Below, piece by piece: positions 56,717-64,000 of a stretch of DNA of 64,000 bases. How positions within the stretch are numbered: position 1 is the stretch's first letter; each line of letters starts with the position of its first letter. Made by a program: the position numbers and the translations under genes. A model generated the notes under the pieces. It saw only the letters and a program-made list of their open reading frames with translations. It did not search any database and was not told where the DNA came from. This DNA comes from Amycolatopsis sp. (GTDB lineage: Bacteria > Actinomycetota > Actinomycetes > Mycobacteriales > Pseudonocardiaceae), in NCBI RefSeq assembly GCF_025464955.1, contig NZ_JAODNM010000062.1:25117-89116 (forward strand), given 5' to 3'.

Positions 56717-59350
56717 GTGACGGGTTCTGTTGTTCATCGTGTCCGAGGGCTGGCCGCCGCTGTGCTGCTGGCTTTCGCGCTGGCGGGAGGCGGGACAGCC
56801 GTCGCCCAGACCGGCAACCAAGACGTCTACGTCTCTCCCCAGGGTTCCGACAGCGCACCGGGTACCGCGGCGCAACCGGTCCGCAGCCTGCAGCACGCGC
56901 GTGACCTCGTCCGCGCCCGCACCGCGAAGGGGCTCACCGCGGACCTGACCGTGCATCTCGCGTCGGGTGTCTTCCGGCTGCCGTCGGCGTTGACGCTCGA
57001 CGCCCGCGATTCCGGCAGCAACGGGCACCCCGTCAGCTGGCAAGGCACCGGTACGACGCAGCTCAACGGGGGCGAGCAGGTCACCGGCTGGCAGCCGGTC
57101 GCCGGACGGCCGGGCCTGTTCGCCGCGCCGGCGCCGGCTGGTCTGGACAACACGCGGCAGCTGTACGTCAACGGTGTCCGCGAGCAACGTGCCCGCGGTG
57201 CGCTGCCGGTCACCCTGAATGCCACCTCCGCCGGGTACACGGCGTCTTCGTCCGCGCTCGCGAGCTGGCAGAACCCTGGCGACATCGAACTGGTCTACAC
57301 CGCCGGGGAAGCGTTGTGGAACGTTCAGCGCTACGGCCTCGGGCAATGGACCGAACCCCGGTGCCCGCTCGCGTCGATCGACGGGACGACTATCACCATG
57401 GCGCAGCCGTGCTGGGACAACTCCACCAAACGTGTGCTGTTCCCGGACATCCCCGGCCGCAGTGTGAACATGGTCGGCCCGGCGGACCTCACCAACGGCA
57501 GGCAGCCCGCGTACGCCGAGAACGCCTTCGAACTGCTCGACACGCCCGGAGAGTGGTATCTGGACCGCTCCGCGCACAAGGTCTACTACCTGCCGAAGCC
57601 CGGTGAGAACCTGGCACACGCGGACGTCGAGGTGCCAGTACTGCAGAAACTCGTCGACGCACAGGGCACCGCGCAGGCGCCGATCCACGACGTTTCGTTC
57701 CGTGGCTTGGAGTTCGCCTACGCCACTTGGCTGACACCGTCCACTTCGGAGGGGTTCTCCGAGATCCAAGCCGGGTACACGGTCACCGGTCCCACCGGAT
57801 ACGCGACCCAGGGCCTCTGCCAGTTCGTGGCCGGCGGCACCTGCCCGTACGCGTCGTGGACGAAGGAACCCGGCAACGTGTCCGTCTCTTATGGACAGCG
57901 GATGGAGTTCACCGGCAGCGTGTTCGACCACCTCGGCGCGGCCGGGCTCGACCTCGGCGGCGGCAGCCAGGATTCCACGGTGAACGGCGACATCTTCACC
58001 GACATCTCCGGAAACGGCGTCGAGGTCGGCGGTGTGGACGCGCCGATGTCCTCCAGTGGCAACGCCGTCACCCGCGGTGTCCAGGTGACGAACAACCACC
58101 TGTACGACCTGCCCAGGGAGTTCCACGGCGGGGTGGCGATCGTCAACGGGTACAGCCAGCACGACACCCTCGCGCACAACCAGATCGACCATGTCGCGTA
58201 TTCGGCGATCTCGGTCGGCTGGGGCGGCTGGCCGGACAAGATCAAGCAGCCGGCGACGCCGAACATCTCCCACGACAATGCCGTTTCCGACAACCTGATC
58301 TTCGACTACATGAACCTGCTCGACGACGGTGGCGGCATCTACACCCAGGGCATCACCGGTACTTCGCTGGCAGACGGCGAAAAAGTGACCGGCAACGTCA
58401 TCCACGACCAGTGGGGGCTCGGGAAGAGCATCTACACCGACAACGGGAACACCTACGAAACGGTGCAGGGCAACGTGCTGTACGCGACCGCGTACAGCAA
58501 CGTCGGATCGACCCATGTGGACTACCGCGACAAACTGGGGAACAACGATCCGACCCTGATCGAGGGCAACTACTGGGAACAGGGTGACAAGGACGGCAAT
58601 AACAAGGGGGTGGTCACGACCGGCAACCACCTGCTGTCGACGCCTTCTGCCGCACCCGCGGCGATCACCGCCAACGCCGGCCTGCAACCCGCGTATCGCT
58701 CGCTGCTCGACCAGCAGGTCGGCGGGTCGGCCGCACCCGAGCCGCCATCGCGGATCGGTACCTTCGCCGCCGACAAGAAGCTTTACACCACTTGGAATCC
58801 GACGTTCGCCGACAACGGGTCGCCGGTGACCGGATACGTCGTGACGGCCACCGCCGGGACGCATGCCGCCCACGTCACCATCGGCGCCGCCACGTTCCAG
58901 CGTCAGGGTTACGCCGAGCTGGACGGACTGGCCGACGGCACGGCGTACACCGTCACCGTCGCGGCCACCAACGCACTCGGCACGGGCACGCCGTCCCTGC
59001 CCGCAGCGCCCGTCACCCCCGGCAAGCAGGCCGGAAAGCTCGCCGCGGCACCCGCCGGCCTCAAGGCCCTGCCGTCGTCCACCGCCACGAGTCTGCATTG
59101 GACACCGCCGTCGGACACCGGCGACACCCCTGTCATCGGCTACCGCGTCACCGTCACCACCGGTTCCGGCTCTCCGCGGACGATCACCGAAACGGGCCGA
59201 GACGCGGTCGTCAGCCAGCCCACCGCCAAGGCCATGACCCGCGTGATCCCAGACTTGAAACCCGGCACGAGCTACACCTTCACCGTCGCCGCCATCACCG
59301 GCTCCGGTGTCGGCGCCACCGGCACGATCACGGTGACCACCGCGGCCTAG
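56717..59350 (+). CDS. Secreted right-handed beta-helix protein (GH141-like) with fibronectin type III domains
   Basis: 877 residues from GTG 56717, with GGGAG before it. A Sec signal ([19 protein letters not shown]) is followed by [30 protein letters not shown], the usual start of a parallel beta-helix. The right-handed coil spans about residues 250-620, with [35 protein letters not shown] and [16 protein letters not shown], similar to GH141 enzymes. Two Fn3 modules ([35 protein letters not shown] and the second near residue 790) end the protein. It probably cleaves a plant or microbial polysaccharide. Catalytic residues are unproven. Its stop shares CTAG with sdhB. Confidence 0.9.
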   Translation: MTGSVVHRVRGLAAAVLLAFALAGGGTAVAQTGNQDVYVSPQGSDSAPGTAAQPVRSLQHARDLVRARTAKGLTADLTVHLASGVFRLPSALTLDARDSGSNGHPVSWQGTGTTQLNGGEQVTGWQPVAGRPGLFAAPAPAGLDNTRQLYVNGVREQRARGALPVTLNATSAGYTASSSALASWQNPGDIELVYTAGEALWNVQRYGLGQWTEPRCPLASIDGTTITMAQPCWDNSTKRVLFPDIPGRSVNMVGPADLTNGRQPAYAENAFELLDTPGEWYLDRSAHKVYYLPKPGENLAHADVEVPVLQKLVDAQGTAQAPIHDVSFRGLEFAYATWLTPSTSEGFSEIQAGYTVTGPTGYATQGLCQFVAGGTCPYASWTKEPGNVSVSYGQRMEFTGSVFDHLGAAGLDLGGGSQDSTVNGDIFTDISGNGVEVGGVDAPMSSSGNAVTRGVQVTNNHLYDLPREFHGGVAIVNGYSQHDTLAHNQIDHVAYSAISVGWGGWPDKIKQPATPNISHDNAVSDNLIFDYMNLLDDGGGIYTQGITGTSLADGEKVTGNVIHDQWGLGKSIYTDNGNTYETVQGNVLYATAYSNVGSTHVDYRDKLGNNDPTLIEGNYWEQGDKDGNNKGVVTTGNHLLSTPSAAPAAITANAGLQPAYRSLLDQQVGGSAAPEPPSRIGTFAADKKLYTTWNPTFADNGSPVTGYVVTATAGTHAAHVTIGAATFQRQGYAELDGLADGTAYTVTVAATNALGTGTPSLPAAPVTPGKQAGKLAAAPAGLKALPSSTATSLHWTPPSDTGDTPVIGYRVTVTTGSGSPRTITETGRDAVVSQPTAKAMTRVIPDLKPGTSYTFTVAAITGSGVGATGTITVTTAA

Positions 59351-60089
59351 TCCCGGCCGGAGCGGGAAGCGTGGAGGAATTCTCGGTTCAGGTTGCTGAT
59401 GCTGGCGAACGGGATGCCCTTCGGGCACGATCCGACGCATTCACCGCTATTGGTGCAGCCGCCGAACCCTTCGTCGTCCATGGTGCCGACCATGTCGAGC
59501 ACGCGCTGTTCCCGCTCCGGCTGCCCCTGCGGCAGCAGGTTGAGGTGCGTCACCTTGGCCGAGGTGAACAGCATTGCCGAACCGTTCGGGCAGGCGGCGA
59601 CGCAGGCACCGCAACCGATGCAGGTGGCGTTGTCGAACGCGAGGTCGGCGTCCTTCTTGGGCACCGGCGTCGCGTGCGCGTCGGGTGCGCTGCCGGTCGG
59701 GGCGGTGATGTAACCGCCGGAGCCGACGATCCGGTCGAAGGCCGAGCGGTCGACGACCAGGTCCTTGATGATCGGGAAGGCTTTGGAGCGCCATGGTTCG
59801 ACGTCGATCACGTCGCCGTCCTGGAACGTGCGCATGTGCAGCTGGCAGGTGGTGGTCTGCTGCGGGCCGTGTGCCCGGCCGTTGATCACGACCCCGCACG
59901 AGCCGCAGATGCCCTCGCGGCAGTCATGGTCGAACGCGACCGGCTCTTCGCCGGCGAGGATGAGTTGCTCGTTGAGCACGTCGAGCATTTCGAGGAACGA
60001 CATGTCCGGACTGATGTCGTCGACCGGGTAGTCGACCATGCCGCCCTTGGCTTCGGGACCGGGCTGGCGCCAGATGCGGACCGTGAGTT

Positions 60090-60093
<4 letters not shown>
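59347..60093 (-). CDS. sdhB: Succinate dehydrogenase iron-sulfur subunit
   Basis: 248 residues. Clusters in order: the [2Fe-2S] [26 protein letters not shown] near residues 58-83, the [4Fe-4S] [12 protein letters not shown] near 157-168, and [15 protein letters not shown] near 212-226 for the 3Fe-4S/4Fe-4S end. The N-terminus [15 protein letters not shown] suits the B. subtilis/actinobacterial type with a single cytochrome b subunit. It passes electrons from SdhA to SdhC and the menaquinone pool. The ATG overlaps the SdhA stop (ATGA). Confidence 0.96.
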
Positions 60094-62021
<1,928 letters not shown>

Positions 62022-62022
62022 G

Positions 62023-62742
62023 TCAGCCCACCAATCCTGTCATCACGCCGACGGGCACGATGATGAACCCGGCCGTGATGACGACGGCGAGGATCGACCC
62101 GATGGCTTTGAGTGCCTTGTCCCGCGCGGGGCTGGCGATGCCGAGTGTCCGCGCCGCGCTCCAGAAGCCGTGGTTGATGTGCAGCCCGAGCATGAGCAGC
62201 GCCACGATGTAGATCACGTTGACCCACCAGACTTGGAAGTCTGCGGTGATGTTGTGGTAAGGCTGGTCGACGCGGAAGTCCTGGTTGGTCACCCCCAACG
62301 TCAGGTCGAGGATGTGCCAGACGATGAACACGGCGAGCGTCGCGCCGCCCCAGCGCATGGTCCGGGTGGCGAAGGTCGCTTGTGGACGTTGGCTGTGTAC
62401 GTACCGCACCGGGCGGGCTCTGCGGTCGCGCCGGGACAGCTGGACGGCCGTGGTGATGTGCAGCACGAGTCCGACGATCAGTGCCGTGCGCTGGATCCAG
62501 AGGAACCACGAACTGTGCAGCACGGGTTCGCCGATCGTGCGCAGCCAGTTCGCATAGTGGTTGAAGTCGTCTGGGCCGAAGAAGATCTTCAGGTTGCCTG
62601 CCATGTGCACGAGCAGGAAAGCGACGAACATCAGGCCGGTCAGGGCCATGATGATCTTCTTGCCGATCGTCGAATCCCAGAACGCCCGGATCCCCGAGGG
62701 CTTGCGCTGTGCGGGCTTGGCCGCGGCTAGGTGACTTACCAC
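62023..62742 (-). CDS. sdhC: Succinate dehydrogenase cytochrome b subunit
   Basis: 239 residues with five membrane helices, the B. subtilis SdhC (b558) type that replaces separate C and D subunits. Helix 1 [24 protein letters not shown] carries a heme-ligand His; further heme His residues are seen in [29 protein letters not shown] and [13 protein letters not shown]. It anchors SdhAB to the membrane and reduces menaquinone. First gene of sdhCAB; divergent from a LysR regulator. Confidence 0.95.
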   Translation of the reverse strand: MVSHLAAAKPAQRKPSGIRAFWDSTIGKKIIMALTGLMFVAFLLVHMAGNLKIFFGPDDFNHYANWLRTIGEPVLHSSWFLWIQRTALIVGLVLHITTAVQLSRRDRRARPVRYVHSQRPQATFATRTMRWGGATLAVFIVWHILDLTLGVTNQDFRVDQPYHNITADFQVWWVNVIYIVALLMLGLHINHGFWSAARTLGIASPARDKALKAIGSILAVVITAGFIIVPVGVMTGLVG

Positions 62743-62784
62743 GCCAACCGACGTTAGGCCGCGATTCGCCAGAGGGCAAACAGA

Positions 62785-62802
62785 TGCTAACTCTGGTAAG
62801 CA
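62785..62802. promoter_or_regulatory. Imperfect palindrome between sdhC and lysR
   Basis: TGCTAAC-TCTG-GTAAGCA pairs at 6 of 7 positions and fits a LysR-type T-N11-A site. It sits 24 bp before the LysR start and 43 bp before sdhC, so autoregulation and control of sdhCAB are both possible. Confidence 0.5.
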
Positions 62803-62825
62803 GAGGTTTTGGCTATGATGAGTGT

Positions 62826-63749
62826 ATGCAATTCCAACAGCTCGCGTACTTCGTCGCCGTTGCCGAGACTCGGCACTTCACCCAGGCCGCGGAGCAGATG
62901 CAGGTCGCGCAGCCGTCGCTGTCCCAGCAGGTGCGCGCGCTGGAGAAGGATCTCGGCGCGAGCTTGTTCCACCGCATCCGTGGCAACGTGTCGCTGACCG
63001 AGGCGGGGGAGACCCTGCTGCCGATCGCACGGCGCATCCTGGCCGACACCGACACGGCGTACCGCGCGATCCGTGAGCTCGACGAGCTCGGGCGCGGGCG
63101 AGTCCGCTTGGGTGCGACGCCGAGCCTGTGCACCGGCCTGCTGCCGACGATGCTGGCGACGTTCTGCCGCGACTACCCGGGCATCGAGCTGCAGCTGCAC
63201 GAAGGCGGGTCGCGGGATCTGCAGTCGGAACTGTCGGAAGGGGCACTCGATCTGGCGATGATCGTCGACTCTCGCGTGCAGGACGACCCGCGGCTGTCGA
63301 TGCTGCCACTGTTCGTCGAGGAACTCGTGGTGATCTCCCCGAAGGACGCGCCGCCGCCCGTACGCGGCCAGCGGATGCGGATCAGCCAGCTCGAAGGCCG
63401 CCCGCTGGTGATGTTCCGTCGCGGGTACGACCTCCGCGAAGCGACCGTCGCCGCCTGCCGTGCCGAGGGGTTCGAGCCGGCGTTCGCGATCGAGGGGGGC
63501 GAGATGGACGCTGTGCTGGAGTTCGTCAAAGCCGGCATCGGCTTGGCCGTGGTGCCGAGCACGGTCGTCGGTGACCGGTTTCGCAGGACGCAGTTCAGCG
63601 CACCCGGCCTGACCCGCACCGTGCAACTCGCCTACCGCCTGGACCTGGAACCGTCCCGCGCCGTGCGCGCCCTACGCCAGGCAATCACGCGCTACCTGGC
63701 CCACGCCGCCCTGCCGCCAGGCACCCAAGCCCTGATCGCTCAACCGTGA
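62826..63749 (+). CDS. LysR family transcriptional regulator divergent from sdhCAB
   Basis: 307 residues. The N-terminal winged helix-turn-helix (QQLAYFVAVAETRHFTQAAEQMQVAQPSLSQQVRALEKDLGASLFHRI) is standard, followed by the periplasmic-binding-like effector domain (VRLGATPSLCTGLLPTMLATFCRDYPGIELQLHEGGSRDLQSEL and a later VLEFVKAGIGLAVVPSTVVGD). ATG 62826 is preferred to upstream frames because the protein then begins at the usual MQFQQL. By divergent position it probably regulates sdhCAB in response to a metabolite not identifiable here. Confidence 0.95.
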   Translation: MQFQQLAYFVAVAETRHFTQAAEQMQVAQPSLSQQVRALEKDLGASLFHRIRGNVSLTEAGETLLPIARRILADTDTAYRAIRELDELGRGRVRLGATPSLCTGLLPTMLATFCRDYPGIELQLHEGGSRDLQSELSEGALDLAMIVDSRVQDDPRLSMLPLFVEELVVISPKDAPPPVRGQRMRISQLEGRPLVMFRRGYDLREATVAACRAEGFEPAFAIEGGEMDAVLEFVKAGIGLAVVPSTVVGDRFRRTQFSAPGLTRTVQLAYRLDLEPSRAVRALRQAITRYLAHAALPPGTQALIAQP

Positions 63750-63835
63750 CCGTCCCATCGGTTCCGGTCCACTGAAGCAAGGCAGGGCGGCTGGGGATGC
63801 CGAGCCGGTCCGAGCGCCATGTCCGCGATGTGGAG

Positions 63836-63904
63836 CGATCGCAACTCGACGGGGAGTTGCGATCGTTGGGGACATCAACTACCGCAACTCGACGGCGAGT
63901 TGCG
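63836..63904. repeat. Two CGCAACTCG-type hairpins after lysR
   Basis: CGATCGCAACTC/GAGTTGCGATCG (63836-63847 and 63854-63865, 12-bp perfect) and CGCAACTCG-ACGG-CGAGTTGCG (63883-63904, 9-bp perfect). Same family as 1101-1126 and 42301-42322. The remaining bases to the window end show no gene. Confidence 0.75.
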
Positions 63905-64000
63905 AAAGCCGGGGAATGCAGTCAGGGCTCGTTAGTGTCGCGGCCGGATGATCCGGTCGCGGCACTCACGAGCCCTGGGGCGGGTTGTTCTGTTACAGGT

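Noticed and set aside
56579..59440. A 953-codon open frame on the minus strand opposite the beta-helix/Fn3 gene
   Set aside because: Product lacks any motif and is Arg/Val/Gly-rich; the + strand frame has a signal peptide and family motifs.

Overview
This window comes from a high-GC actinomycete chromosome. The best guess is a member of the Pseudonocardiaceae, with an Amycolatopsis-like flavour. The reasons are strong GC3 bias, frequent GTG starts, a ShbA/SigD-type sigma factor, a DUF574-type methyltransferase, an F420-type PPOX oxidoreductase, a mycobacterial-type L,D-transpeptidase, WXG100-like secretion proteins, and many short hairpin repeats between genes. This placement rests on protein style alone.

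Layout. 0-3.3 kb: a TetR regulator with a divergent SDR and a convergent MDR oxidoreductase, linked by a shared inverted-repeat operator, then a small lipoprotein. 3.6-6.7 kb: a type VII secretion toxin locus with a NucA/NucB-like DNase effector interrupted by an in-frame amber codon, plus a likely immunity cassette. 7.2-14.9 kb: accessory DNA on the 3' side of a tRNA-Ala gene. It holds an A/T-richer membrane repeat protein and a complete ABC-three-component (ABC-3C) conflict system (Cap4/DUF4297-like nuclease, middle component, DUF3732 ATPase). 15.3-16.6 kb: two overlapping sigma factor genes. 16.6-19.6 kb: a tight four-gene operon of a cupredoxin, a 31-residue peptide, a PaaK-like adenylating enzyme and a 9-helix membrane protein with YD and GLGD motifs like presenilin-type aspartyl proteases. 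I consider this the most likely undescribed system in the window.

20-32 kb: a PGPGW membrane protein, a septum-formation-domain protein, a spermidine-synthase-like protein, a secreted S53 peptidase and the iron uptake genes efeB and an efeU-efeO fusion. An IdeR/DmdR-like box lies between the efe genes and a divergent cupin gene. An ATP-grasp gene broken by TGA and a six-hairpin glycosidase follow. 32-45.6 kb: an ArsR-SRPBCC operon, a deletion scar joining TetR and Baeyer-Villiger monooxygenase remnants, an ABBA aromatic prenyltransferase, an MFS-SDR-esterase run, a methyltransferase, a JAMM-like protein without its zinc ligands, a ClpP-like protein without Ser and His, an epoxide hydrolase, and amidohydrolase/MarR debris.

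45.7-64 kb: a GH92 mannosidase behind two LacI-type palindromes, an ABC1/UbiB kinase-like protein, several secreted or redox proteins, an L,D-transpeptidase, a type II thioesterase, a beta-helix/Fn3 secreted protein, and the sdhCAB operon with a divergent LysR regulator.

Themes: secreted envelope and carbohydrate enzymes, iron and redox functions, conflict systems at 3.6-6.7 and 9.6-13.4 kb, and visible gene decay (two nonsense-split genes and at least four truncated remnants). Short palindromic repeats recur between genes.
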